Source: CAVZBW01 sp963773635 (lineage in GTDB: Bacteria; Actinomycetota; Acidimicrobiia; Acidimicrobiales; RAAP-2). From it: a DNA stretch of 64,000 bases. Positions 47,637 through 55,734 of the stretch are shown here, piece after piece. The number at the start of each line of letters is the position of its first letter. The first letter of the stretch is position 1. The notes below the pieces were generated by a model, which had not been told where the DNA came from, did no database searches, and saw nothing but the letters and a program-made list of their open reading frames with translations. The DNA is taken from positions 930,001-994,000 of the forward strand of contig CAVZBW010000005.1 in assembly GCA_963773635.1 (NCBI GenBank). The letters run 5' to 3'. Made by a program: the position numbers and the translations under genes.

Positions 47637-48026
47637 TCAGCTCGCGAGGGGTGCCCCAGCGTCCCCATCGGCACCCGGCGCGGGCACACCCCGGACCCGG
47701 CGATCCTCGGGGGCCTCGTGGGCGCCGTCCTCGGCAGGGGAAGCGCCCGGCACGGACTCTGCGCAGGGGTCACAGACGTAGCCGCGCTCTCGCAGGCGGG
47801 TGAGGACTCGTGCGCCGCACACGGCACAGTGCCGGCCCAGGTAGACGAGGCGATCGGCTGGGGGCGTCGCCCGGACCGCCACCACGTGGCTGAGGCGGCG
47901 CTGCGCGTCGGGGGTCAGCTCCCACACCGGACCGTCCTCGCCCGGGACCTGCACAACCAGGCCCCGGAGGATCAGGTCTCGAAGCAAGGGGTCGAAGGTC
48001 GAGATGGGATCTCCTGTGACCCTCAC
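47637..48026 (-). CDS. Winged-helix/zinc-ribbon protein of unknown role
   Basis: A 129-aa protein. Residues about 8-50 (STFDPLLRDLILRGLVVQVP, WELTPDAQRRL) look like a winged-helix DNA-binding unit. Residues about 63-90 contain two CxxC pairs (HCAVCGA and YVCDPC) forming a zinc ribbon. The tail is Ala/Pro/Asp-rich. GTG at 48026 has AGGAGG upstream and overlaps the stop of the preceding small ORF by 4 nt, so the two are coupled. Probably a small transcription or translation factor (inference). Confidence 0.6.
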   Translation of the reverse strand: MRVTGDPISTFDPLLRDLILRGLVVQVPGEDGPVWELTPDAQRRLSHVVAVRATPPADRLVYLGRHCAVCGARVLTRLRERGYVCDPCAESVPGASPAEDGAHEAPEDRRVRGVPAPGADGDAGAPLAS

Positions 48027-48193
48027 CCGCCACCTCCTCCGGCCGGCTTCAAATGCGCCCTCCCCAGCAGTGTGCCGGAAATCTCCCGCAATTGCTCGGC
48101 GTCCCCCCGGAAATCTCCCGGGAATGCACTGGTGCGTCCCCGGCGCCTCGATACCATGGTGCTCACCAGAGAAAGGAGGTGGTCCAACTGCAT
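48023..48193 (-). CDS. Small ORF coupled to the zinc-ribbon gene
   Basis: A 56-aa protein starting MQLDHLLSLVSTMVSRRRGR and ending Gly-rich. Its TGA overlaps the GTG of the zinc-ribbon gene (GTGA at 48026-48023), strong evidence for translation. The start is ATG 48193, or GTG 48262. The codons for DHLLS run through a copy of the 16S rRNA 3'-tail sequence (see the overlapping element). Two copies of CCGGAAATCTCCCG lie in its middle. Not recognised. Confidence 0.5.
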   Translation of the reverse strand: MQLDHLLSLVSTMVSRRRGRTSAFPGDFRGDAEQLREISGTLLGRAHLKPAGGGGG

Positions 48194-48265
48194 AGTCAAC
48201 TTGGGATCCTGGAGGTGGCTGGCCACTGAGCTGGCTCGCTGGACCACCTGGTGAATTCCCACCAG
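48155..48265 (+). other. Structured element with perfect extended Shine-Dalgarno, overlapping a minus-strand small ORF
   Basis: AGAAAGGAGGTGGTCC (48170-48185) is complementary to the 3' tail of 16S rRNA over 16 nt, with one G-U pair. No start codon follows within usable distance; it lies inside a plus-strand 32-codon ORF starting ATG 48155 (MVLTRERRWSNCIVNL) and ending TGA 48251-48253. GGTGGTCCA (48178-48186) pairs with TGGACCACC (48240-48248), and smaller stems GTGGC/GCCAC and CTGGTG/CACCAG follow. A strong terminator lies about 80 nt downstream. The minus strand instead carries the 16S-tail-like sequence itself. Confidence 0.4.
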
Positions 48266-48345
48266 TCACCAGTTGAACGCTCGGTTGGGAGCCGGTCCCG
48301 CCCGACGCAGTACGAGCCTCAACGCCTTTCCAGCAACTACTACCG

Positions 48346-48372
48346 CCAAGGGCGCCCTCGGGGCGCCCTTGG
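48346..48372 (+). terminator. Strong hairpin terminator
   Basis: GCCAAGGGCGCC pairs perfectly with GGCGCCCTTGGC around a short CTCGG-type loop (12-13 bp stem). It could end a plus-strand transcript from the structured element at 48155-48265 or, read on the other strand, follow the LigD-like gene. Confidence 0.7.
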
Positions 48373-48481
48373 CGCGTCCGGACCGTCTCGGGCGACGACC
48401 GCCACGCCCCACTGCTCGGCCAGGGCGAGTCGCCAGGACGAGCCGGCCAGGGCGAGTCGCTAGGACGAGCCGGCCAGCCGG

Positions 48482-49450
48482 TCAGCTGAGGAGCGGAGCG
48501 AAGAGGTCGCCGAGGTCCTCGATCCGGCGTAGGACATCGGCGGCCTCGAAGTGAAGCTCGGCGGCGCGCCCCCGGGTTGCGCAACGCTCGACCTCATCCC
48601 ACTGGAGTGGGGTCGACACCGTCGGTTCGCGGCGCGCCCGCAGGGAATAGGGCGCCACCGTCGTCTTGGCCACGTTGTTCTGGCTCCAGTCGATGAGGAC
48701 CTTGCCGGCACGGAGGTCCTTGCGCATGTTCGCCACCAGCAGGTCCGGATGCTCGCTGGCCAGCTGCCGCGCGATGTGGCGGGCCTCGTCTCTGGTGCCC
48801 CCGTCCCCCCACCGCTTCTGGCGGTCGGACATGGGCAAGGGCACGTAGAGCTGGAGACCCTTGGACCCGCTCGTCTTGGGGTAGGCGGTCCAGCCGCGCT
48901 CGAGCGAGAGGAAGTGCTGGAGGAGCAGCGCAACCTCGGCGCACTGGACGATGTCTGCGGGGGGCCCGGGATCGAGGTCGAAGACCATGAGATCCGGCGG
49001 CTCCGGGCGACCGCTGGCCCCCACCCGCCACATCGGGAGGTGCAGCTCCAGGGCCGCCAGGTTGGCGAACCAGGCCAACCCCGCGAGATCGTCCACCACG
49101 GCAAACTCCATGGTCTCGGACGCCGCGGCACGGTCCCGGCGCGGCACGTCCACCCGGCGAATCCACTCGGGAGCCCCACGGGGCGGATGCTTCTCGAAGA
49201 ACGACTGACCCTGCACCCCGTCGGGAAAGCGCTTGACGGTGAGCGGCCGGGCGCGCAGATGCGGGAGGAGCACCGATGCGACTCCGACGTAGTACTGGAC
49301 GACCTCACCCTTCGTGAAACCCGTCTCGGGGTACAGGACCTTGTCGAGGTTGGTCATCCGCAGTCGTCGGCCACCCACCTCGACCTCTGCGGGAGTGGCC
49401 GACCGGGTGGACCCACCTCCCGTAGCGCCCTGCAAGCCCGACTGGTCCAT
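48482..49450 (-). CDS. LigD-type primase-polymerase domain protein (PolDom)
   Basis: A 322-aa stand-alone polymerase domain of the bacterial NHEJ family. Motifs: LTNLDKVLYPETGFTKGEVV-like start, the catalytic Asp pair in MVFDLDPGPPADIV, SGSKGLQLYVPL, and IDWSQNNVAKTTVAPYSLRA. In multidomain LigD this unit fills gaps and adds ribonucleotides at broken ends. Here there is no ligase or nuclease domain in the protein, and no ku gene in the window. ATG at 49450 (MDQSGLQGATGGG). Confidence 0.9.
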   Translation of the reverse strand: MDQSGLQGATGGGSTRSATPAEVEVGGRRLRMTNLDKVLYPETGFTKGEVVQYYVGVASVLLPHLRARPLTVKRFPDGVQGQSFFEKHPPRGAPEWIRRVDVPRRDRAAASETMEFAVVDDLAGLAWFANLAALELHLPMWRVGASGRPEPPDLMVFDLDPGPPADIVQCAEVALLLQHFLSLERGWTAYPKTSGSKGLQLYVPLPMSDRQKRWGDGGTRDEARHIARQLASEHPDLLVANMRKDLRAGKVLIDWSQNNVAKTTVAPYSLRARREPTVSTPLQWDEVERCATRGRAAELHFEAADVLRRIEDLGDLFAPLLS

Positions 49451-49542
49451 GGCCAACGATATGCCCGCCCCGCCCGAACGGTATTCCCGTCCCGCCCAGC
49501 CGCAAGGTGCACGCCGCCCGCAGGTGATGCCAGGATCTGTCC

Positions 49543-50571
49543 ATGAGCCTGGTCGCCGCCGAGGACCACACGAGAGCACGCATCTACTCCGACGGCGTCG
49601 TGCCGGGAGCGGAGGCGACACCGGAGCTCGTCGAGTCCTACCTGCAGCGCAACGAGTTTTTTTGGCTCGACATCACGAGGCCGGCGAGCGCGACCGGGTC
49701 ACGGATGCTCGACGAGCTCGGTCTCGATGCCGACACCCGACGGTTTCTGGTCGGGTTTCCCCGGCGCGCCTCGGTCCTGCGCAGCCGCGACCACGCCTGG
49801 ATCGTCCTGCACGCGGCGGTCGGCGAGAGCGGCTCGGCCGAGATCCACGCCGTCACCTCACGAAATTTCCTGATCACGACCCGCCAAGACGCGTGCCCTC
49901 CGCTCGACGCGCTCTTCGACTCGTGGAGCGAGGACTTCCTCCCGCGTCACGAGCCGACCGCGGTCGTCTCCCAGGCCCTCTACCGCCTCACCGACACGGT
50001 CGTGACCAGCTTCACGTCAGTCCTCGAGTACATCGACGACGAGATCGACGACCTCCAGTCCGAGATCGTGACGAGCCCCTCCAACGAGCATCTGCAACGT
50101 CTCTTCGGCATGCAGCGCAACATCGTGGAGATGCGCCGGGTGGTGGTGCCCCAGCGGGACATGTTCGGTCGGTTGGCAGCGGAGGTGATACGGCTCCCAC
50201 ACGAGGACGAGAGCACGGCGCTCCTTTTCCGGGTCACCTACGACCAGTTCATCCGGCTCTCGGATCTCCTCGACAGCTATCGCGACCTCTTGAGCGGCGC
50301 ACTCGACATGCACCTGTCCACGGTGTCCAACCGGTTGGGCCAGGTGACGACTCAGCTGACGGTCATCGCCACCATCTTCCTGCCCCTCACGTTCATCACC
50401 GGGTTTTTCGGGCAGAACTTCGCCTTCATGCAGGATCATATCCAGTCCCGTTGGGCCTTCCTCGTGCTCGGGATCGGGACGGAGCTGCTCGCGCTGGGCT
50501 TCTTGTTCTTTCTCTTCCGCCGGCGAGGATGGATCGGTCCTCAAAGCAGGAAAGCCGCGCCCCCGTCCTGA
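49543..50571 (+). CDS. corA: CorA-family divalent metal transporter
   Basis: A 342-aa protein with a large cytoplasmic funnel (SRNFLITTRQDACPPLDALF, LTDTVVTSFTSVLEYIDDEI) and two C-terminal membrane helices (TQLTVIATIFLPLTFITGFF and AFLVLGIGTELLALGFLFFL), ending with a basic cluster. The pore-mouth signature, normally Y-G-M-N-F, reads FFGQNF here, so Met is replaced by Gln; substrate selectivity (Mg, Zn, Co) may differ. ATG at 49543. Confidence 0.9.
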   Translation: MSLVAAEDHTRARIYSDGVVPGAEATPELVESYLQRNEFFWLDITRPASATGSRMLDELGLDADTRRFLVGFPRRASVLRSRDHAWIVLHAAVGESGSAEIHAVTSRNFLITTRQDACPPLDALFDSWSEDFLPRHEPTAVVSQALYRLTDTVVTSFTSVLEYIDDEIDDLQSEIVTSPSNEHLQRLFGMQRNIVEMRRVVVPQRDMFGRLAAEVIRLPHEDESTALLFRVTYDQFIRLSDLLDSYRDLLSGALDMHLSTVSNRLGQVTTQLTVIATIFLPLTFITGFFGQNFAFMQDHIQSRWAFLVLGIGTELLALGFLFFLFRRRGWIGPQSRKAAPPS

Positions 50572-50610
50572 CCCGGCGCCGGGTTGCGGGTCTCGGGTAG
50601 ACACTTCGTC

Positions 50611-51459
50611 ATGCCAAACGAGCACCGCGCGCCGACCGTCCTCGTCACCGGAGCCAGCCGTGGGATCGGCAAGGCCACCGCGCTGGCCTTTGCCGAAGCG
50701 GGATTCGACGTGGCCATCACCGCACGCACTCGCCACGTCGGCCAGGGTCGCGACGACTCGGACGCCGGCGAGGGCCGACTCCTGCCCGGGAGCCTGGAAG
50801 AGACGGCCCAAGAGGTCGAGAAAAGGGGGCGGCGGTGCCTGCCGCTCGTGGCGGACCTCTTGGACTTCGCTTCGCTCGAGGCGGCCGCCGCGGAGCTCAT
50901 CGGCACATGGGGAGCCCCCGACGTGCTGGTGAACAACGCCGTCGACACCGCCGCAGGCAGCATGGTGCCGTTTCTCGAGCTCACCATCGAGCAGCTCGAG
51001 CGCAAGCTGCGGGCCAACGTCGTGGCCCAGGCGGTCATCATCAAGGCGTTGCTCCCGGCGATGCTGGATGCCGGCGGGGGCACCATCGTGGACGTGACCT
51101 CCCACGTCGCCGTGGGGGATCCCCCTGCGCCCGTCGGGCAAGGCGGGTGGGGACTCGGCTACGCGGCGTCCAAGGCGGCCTTTCATCGGCTCGCGCCGAT
51201 CCTGGCGGTGGAGCTCGCCGAGCGTGGGCTCAAGATCTTCAATCTCGAGCCCGGATACGTCGAGACGGAGCGCCAGCTCGTCAACGCCGCGGCTCTCGGG
51301 CTCGAGGGCCGATACCCCGGGGCACCCCCCTCGGTGCCGGCCTCGGTGATCGTGTGGCTCGCCACCTCGCCCGAGGCCGCCGAGATGAACGGGCAGATGG
51401 TGAGCGCCCAGCGCTTTGCCAGAGAGCACGGGACCCACCCGGACTGGCGCAGGCGATGA
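50611..51459 (+). CDS. SDR-family oxidoreductase
   Basis: A 282-aa SDR: VTGASRGIGKATALAFAEAG, NNAVDTAAGSMVPF (NNAG position reads NNAV), DVTSHVAVGDPPAP and Tyr-Lys in GYAASKAAFHRLAP. The loop RTRHVGQGRDDSDAGEG after strand 2 is long for the family. It overlaps the next enoyl-CoA hydratase gene by 4 nt (ATGA at 51456-51459), so it is coupled to it. ATG at 50611. Confidence 0.88.
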   Translation: MPNEHRAPTVLVTGASRGIGKATALAFAEAGFDVAITARTRHVGQGRDDSDAGEGRLLPGSLEETAQEVEKRGRRCLPLVADLLDFASLEAAAAELIGTWGAPDVLVNNAVDTAAGSMVPFLELTIEQLERKLRANVVAQAVIIKALLPAMLDAGGGTIVDVTSHVAVGDPPAPVGQGGWGLGYAASKAAFHRLAPILAVELAERGLKIFNLEPGYVETERQLVNAAALGLEGRYPGAPPSVPASVIVWLATSPEAAEMNGQMVSAQRFAREHGTHPDWRRR

Positions 51460-52235
51460 GCCAGGACCTGGCGGTGAGCGTCGACCAGCGGGTGGCCCGG
51501 CTGACCCTCAACCGCCCGGCCGCCCGCAATGCCCTCACCCGCGAGCTGTGGTCGGAGATCGCCGACGCGGTCGTTCGCCTGGATGGCGACGACGACGTGG
51601 CGGCCGTCGTCTTGACCGGTGCGGACCCCGCATTTTGCGCCGGATTCGACCTGCGCCGCCTCTCGAGCGAGAGCCGCGATGCCCAGCGGGCACGGCAGCA
51701 ACGACCTCCCGACTTCCTCGGGATGCTCCCGCCCCGCGACACACCGATCATCGCCGCCGTCAATGGCCCCGCGGTCACCGGTGGGTTGGAGCTCGCACTG
51801 GGCTGCGACTTCCTCATCGCTTCCGACCGCGCCCGGTTCGCCGACACCCACGCCCGGGTGGGCGTGATGCCGGGCGGAGGGCTGACGGTCCGGCTCCCGG
51901 CCCTGATCGGGCCGGCCAGGGCCCTCCAGATGAGCCTGACCGGCGACTTCGTCGACGCCCAGACCGCCTGCCGCTGGGGTCTCGTCAGCGAGGTGGTGCC
52001 CCACGACGACCTGCTCGATCGGGCCACCGAGCTCGCCAGATCCATCGCATCGATCCCTCGCGGCAACATCGTCGAGCTGCGGAGGATCTACGCCGAGGTG
52101 GCCGGCCTTTCCGGGCGCGCTGCCTGGGAGCGGGAGGGCGAGCGGGCCCGAGAGTGGATGCGGCTCCAATTCGACCAGGACCGGCTGGCCTCGCAGACGG
52201 AGGCGATCATCGAGCGCGGCAGGGCGCAACAGTGA
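51456..52235 (+). CDS. Enoyl-CoA hydratase/isomerase family protein
   Basis: A 259-aa crotonase-fold protein: LTLNRPAARNALTRELWSEI, DPAFCAGFDLRRLS (oxyanion hole), AAVNGPAVTGGLELALGCDF, FADTHARVGVMPGGGLTVRL. The catalytic Glu positions of true hydratases appear as T-GG-L-E and V-MPGGG, so hydratase or isomerase activity is possible. It is coupled at both ends by 4-nt overlaps to the SDR upstream and the F420-type oxidoreductase downstream. Confidence 0.9.
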   Translation: MSQDLAVSVDQRVARLTLNRPAARNALTRELWSEIADAVVRLDGDDDVAAVVLTGADPAFCAGFDLRRLSSESRDAQRARQQRPPDFLGMLPPRDTPIIAAVNGPAVTGGLELALGCDFLIASDRARFADTHARVGVMPGGGLTVRLPALIGPARALQMSLTGDFVDAQTACRWGLVSEVVPHDDLLDRATELARSIASIPRGNIVELRRIYAEVAGLSGRAAWEREGERAREWMRLQFDQDRLASQTEAIIERGRAQQ

Positions 52236-53263
52236 AGGTCTACTCGGGCATGGATCCCCGCCTGCCTCTCGCCGACGTGGCCACCCACGCGGGTCGCGTC
52301 GAACGCATGGGATACGACGGGCTCCATGTGGCGGAGACCGTCCACGACTCCCTGGCCGTCGCCCTCCTGGCGGTGCTCCACACGCAGCGGATCGTGGTGC
52401 GCACGAGCGTGGCGCTCGCCTTCGTGAGGAGCCCCACCCTCACCGCCTACGCGGCCTGGGACCTGGCGCGGCTGTCGGGAGGTCGCTTCCAGCTCGGGCT
52501 CGGCACGCAGATCCGGCAGAACATCGAGGATCGCTACGGCATGGCCTGGGGCGATCCGATCGCGCGGATGGACGACTACGTCCGCGCCCTGGGGGCGCTC
52601 TTCCAAGCCTTTGCGACCGGCGGTGAGCTCCGTCACGAGGGTCCCTACTACCGCCTCACCCGGCTCCAGCCCTACTTCAACCCTGGTCCGGACCCCGACA
52701 CCGCTCCTCCTCCGATCTGGCTGGGAGGCGTCAACGCGGGGGCCTGCAGGCTGGCCGGAGAGCTGGCCGACGGCTTCGTCACCCACCCCACCAATTCGAA
52801 CGCCCGGTACCTCGAGCAGATCTGCCTGCCGAACCTTGCGATCGGGGCAGAGCGTGCCGGGCGCGACCCCCGGGACATCGAACTCGTCGTCGGCACCCCG
52901 GTCATCACCGGATCCGGCGCGGAGGAGGTCGATCGCGAGCGCGAACGTCAGCGCAGGCTCTTCGCCTTCCTCTATTCGACGCCGGCCTACCGACGCACGC
53001 TCGAGCTCTACGGCTGGGAAGATCTCGCCGGCCGGCTGCAGGAGTTGATCCGGGCCCGGCGATGGGCGGACCTGCCGGAGGTGGTGACCGACGAGGTCCT
53101 CGACACGGTGGTGCCGACGGCGCCCTACCGGGAGCTGCCGGCGGTCTTGGTCGAGCGAGTCGGCAACCTCGGCAGCGGCATCCTCCTTTCACCGCCCGAG
53201 GATCCCGCCCACGACGACGAGTTTGGCCGGGTGATCGCCGAGCTCAAGGCCACCTCCCCGTAG
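52232..53263 (+). CDS. LLM-class F420-dependent oxidoreductase
   Basis: A 343-aa luciferase-like TIM-barrel protein. Motifs: VKVYSGMDPRLPLADVATHA, RTSVALAFVRSPTLTAYAAW, LSGGRFQLGLGTQIRQNIED, and PPPIWLGGVNAGACRLAGEL. These residues bind deazaflavin F420 in the actinobacterial subgroup. GTG at 52232 overlaps the previous stop by 4 nt. It is last in the SDR-hydratase-LLM operon, which looks like a chain- or ring-modifying pathway for a CoA-linked substrate (inference). Confidence 0.9.
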   Translation: MKVYSGMDPRLPLADVATHAGRVERMGYDGLHVAETVHDSLAVALLAVLHTQRIVVRTSVALAFVRSPTLTAYAAWDLARLSGGRFQLGLGTQIRQNIEDRYGMAWGDPIARMDDYVRALGALFQAFATGGELRHEGPYYRLTRLQPYFNPGPDPDTAPPPIWLGGVNAGACRLAGELADGFVTHPTNSNARYLEQICLPNLAIGAERAGRDPRDIELVVGTPVITGSGAEEVDRERERQRRLFAFLYSTPAYRRTLELYGWEDLAGRLQELIRARRWADLPEVVTDEVLDTVVPTAPYRELPAVLVERVGNLGSGILLSPPEDPAHDDEFGRVIAELKATSP

Positions 53264-53347
53264 CGTCAGGTTTTCCTCCCCCCGGCGCCACGTGCTCCTC
53301 TCGGGTGCGCTGTGGTTCGCCACGCGGGCGGCCCTCACGATGGACCG

Positions 53348-55669
53348 ATGTCTGCGGATCGGCCTTCGAGCCGCCGCTCGAGGGTGCAATTCTGCGAGGC
53401 CTGCGGGGCACCACTGGCCCCGACCGGTCGCTTCTGCGGCCAGTGCGGCGAGCCGAGAGCCGAGCCGATCGAGGCCGGCCAGGACCTCGAACCCGCTCGG
53501 TCGTGGGGACTCGAGCGGTTCTCCTTCGCCGGGATCCTCGGCCGCGGAGGCTCGGGCACCGTCTACCTGGCCCATGACGCGCTCAGCGAACGAGACGTCG
53601 CCGTCAAGCTCATCGATCCGGCGCGGGCCGACTCGCCCGGCTACCTTCAGCGCTTCTTGGCCGAGGTGCAGGCGCTGGAGTCGGTCTCGCACCCCAACGT
53701 CGTCAGGGTGGTGGGCCACGGGCGCGACGGCGGCTCGGCCTGGGTGGCCACGGAGTACGTGCCCGGAGCCACCCTGCGGCAGCTGATCGATCACCACGGG
53801 CCACTCGAGGTGCCGCAAGCCCTGGGCGTGCTCTCCGGGGCCCTGGCCGGCCTGGCCCACACCCATGCGGCCGGCGTCCTGCACGGCGACCTCACGCCGT
53901 CCAACGTGCTCGTGGACCGGAGAGGGAATTCGCTGCTGGCGGACTTTGGGGAATCGATCGGGCCCTCCGGACGGGGTCGGGGCGTCACCGCCGCCTACGC
54001 CAGCCCCGAGGCCGCGCAGGGCCTTCCCATGGACGGGCGCTCCGACCTGTACTCGATGGGTGCCGTGCTGTACGAGTGCCTGGCGGGCCGTCCGCCCTTC
54101 CCCACCGGCCCGCCGGAGGTGGTCCTTCACCGCCAGGTGACGGAGACCCCTGCGACTGTCCCCGGCGTCGCCAGTCCCATCCGGCAACTCCTGGACGCCG
54201 CGTTGGACAAGGACCCGTCGCGACGACCCCAGTGCGCGGAGGACTTCCTGGCCGCCCTCGAGGGCGCCGCGGTCGCCGCCGAGGGCACCGGGTGGCGGCA
54301 GCGGGCGTCGATCGCCGCCCTGGTTGCGGTCGTCGGAGCCGAGATCGAGGACATGACGGCACCGGCGTCGGCCAGCACCGGGCGGACCCTCGGGAGGCGG
54401 ACCCTCGGGAGGCGCACCCTCGGGAGGCGCACCCTCGGGAGGCGCAGCCTCAGCGCGATCGCCGGTCACAAGGCAGCGGTCGTCGCCACGGTTGCCGTCG
54501 TCACCGCGGCAGGCATCGGTGCCGGATTCGCCGTCACTCGCACGGGGTCGACGGCTGAACCCACCGCGACGACGATCCGGCCTTCCCCGACGGGCGCCGA
54601 CCCTCAAGAGGCCGGTGCCGTACTCCCCGGCGCCTGGGGAGCCAGCGCGTTTGCCCCGCGAGGCGAGGCGCCCTCGTCTGCCTTCGGGTGGGACGTGAGC
54701 TGCCCCAGTGCCGCGAGGTGCGTCGTGCTCGAGCAAGGCTCAAGCAGCCAAGGCCTCCCGCATTCGCTGCTTGTCACCACCAATGTCGCCGGCACCGCAC
54801 CGACCTTGGCCTCCCTGCCACCCTCGGCCAGCGCAGTGGGGCTCACCGGCATCTCCTGCCCGACTTCGAGGCGGTGCTACGCGGTTGGCAACAACGTCAT
54901 GCTCACGAGCGACGACGGAGGCCGGACCTGGACATCCACCCAATCCCAGCCGATCGACGCACAAGAGTCGATCATCTCCTGTCCATCGGAGAGCACCTGT
55001 TACGTCGTCGCCCACGCACCGGGCGAGGACGAGCTGACCCCGGCCCACGTCTCTGTCACCTACGACGGTGGGCACAACTGGCACGCCGTCGCATCAATCG
55101 GCAGCGCCCCCTTTCCACAGGAGTTCGAGTGCCCGACCGATTCCTTTTGCGTGGGATGGTCCGAGCACACGGGTTCCGCGTTCGTCCCCTCGACATCCGA
55201 TGGCGGGCAATCCTGGGCCAACTGGCAGCTTCCGGGTGCCGCAGGCGGCACCTATATGCCGACCTCCGTGTGGTGCGACGAGGATCGAGCCTGCGTCGTG
55301 GGCGCCATCGTCAGGCAGGACCCCTCGCAACCGCTGGGTACGCCGGTCGTGCTCACCACTCCCGACGCAGGGGAACATTGGAGCGCCCATCCACTCGGCA
55401 CATCCTCTCCGACAACCGAGAGCGTCGTGGTCGCCTGCAGCACCCGGTCCGATTGCGTAGCCGTGCTCCTCGGCAAAGGTAGCGTTGCGGCCCGGGCCAC
55501 CGGTGACGGTTGGACCACGACCATCACCGACTCGGTCGGTTCAAACCTCCAGGGATCCGACGACACGGTGCCCATACCGCTGGCGTGCCCGACGGCCAAC
55601 CGATGCCTCGGCGCCCTGGGCCCCTCGACGGGCCAGCCGAGCTCCCTCCTGACCCGCTCACCTGGCTGA
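53348..55669 (+). CDS. Ser/Thr protein kinase with N-terminal zinc ribbon and external BNR/Asp-box repeats
   Basis: A 773-aa protein. A double-CxxC zinc ribbon (Cys16, 19, 30, 33) precedes a Hanks-type kinase (about 58-300): P-loop GRGGSGTVYLA, VAVK Lys87, HGDLTPSNVLVD (HGD for HRD), ADFGESIG, and ASPEA for APE. A short repeat, RTLGR x4 from four 15-bp units at 54386-54445, leads to one membrane helix (AAVVATVAVVTAAGIGAGFA, about 380-400). The external region has Asp-box motifs (SDDGGRTW, YDGGHNW, SDGGQSW, PDAGEHW) and recurrent C-x6-C pairs, so a sialidase-like propeller is expected. ATG at 53348. First of a same-strand run of five genes. Confidence 0.88.
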   Translation: MSADRPSSRRSRVQFCEACGAPLAPTGRFCGQCGEPRAEPIEAGQDLEPARSWGLERFSFAGILGRGGSGTVYLAHDALSERDVAVKLIDPARADSPGYLQRFLAEVQALESVSHPNVVRVVGHGRDGGSAWVATEYVPGATLRQLIDHHGPLEVPQALGVLSGALAGLAHTHAAGVLHGDLTPSNVLVDRRGNSLLADFGESIGPSGRGRGVTAAYASPEAAQGLPMDGRSDLYSMGAVLYECLAGRPPFPTGPPEVVLHRQVTETPATVPGVASPIRQLLDAALDKDPSRRPQCAEDFLAALEGAAVAAEGTGWRQRASIAALVAVVGAEIEDMTAPASASTGRTLGRRTLGRRTLGRRTLGRRSLSAIAGHKAAVVATVAVVTAAGIGAGFAVTRTGSTAEPTATTIRPSPTGADPQEAGAVLPGAWGASAFAPRGEAPSSAFGWDVSCPSAARCVVLEQGSSSQGLPHSLLVTTNVAGTAPTLASLPPSASAVGLTGISCPTSRRCYAVGNNVMLTSDDGGRTWTSTQSQPIDAQESIISCPSESTCYVVAHAPGEDELTPAHVSVTYDGGHNWHAVASIGSAPFPQEFECPTDSFCVGWSEHTGSAFVPSTSDGGQSWANWQLPGAAGGTYMPTSVWCDEDRACVVGAIVRQDPSQPLGTPVVLTTPDAGEHWSAHPLGTSSPTTESVVVACSTRSDCVAVLLGKGSVAARATGDGWTTTITDSVGSNLQGSDDTVPIPLACPTANRCLGALGPSTGQPSSLLTRSPG
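54386..54445 (+). repeat. Four tandem 15-bp repeats inside the kinase gene
   Basis: ACCCTCGGGAGGCGN is repeated four times in frame, encoding TLGRR units just before the membrane helix. This basic juxtamembrane repeat could vary in copy number by slippage. Confidence 0.85.
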
Positions 55670-55734
55670 TTTCCCCGCGAGGGGCCATCCCGCCGGGGAG
55701 TAACGCCAGGCGGGTACCGGTACGCTGGGTTCCC

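Noticed and set aside
48273..48463. Repeats such as GACGAGCCGGCCAGGGCGAGTCGC near 48430-48470 as a CRISPR-like array.
   Set aside because: Only two imperfect copies with no spacer of even length; ordinary short duplication near a terminator.
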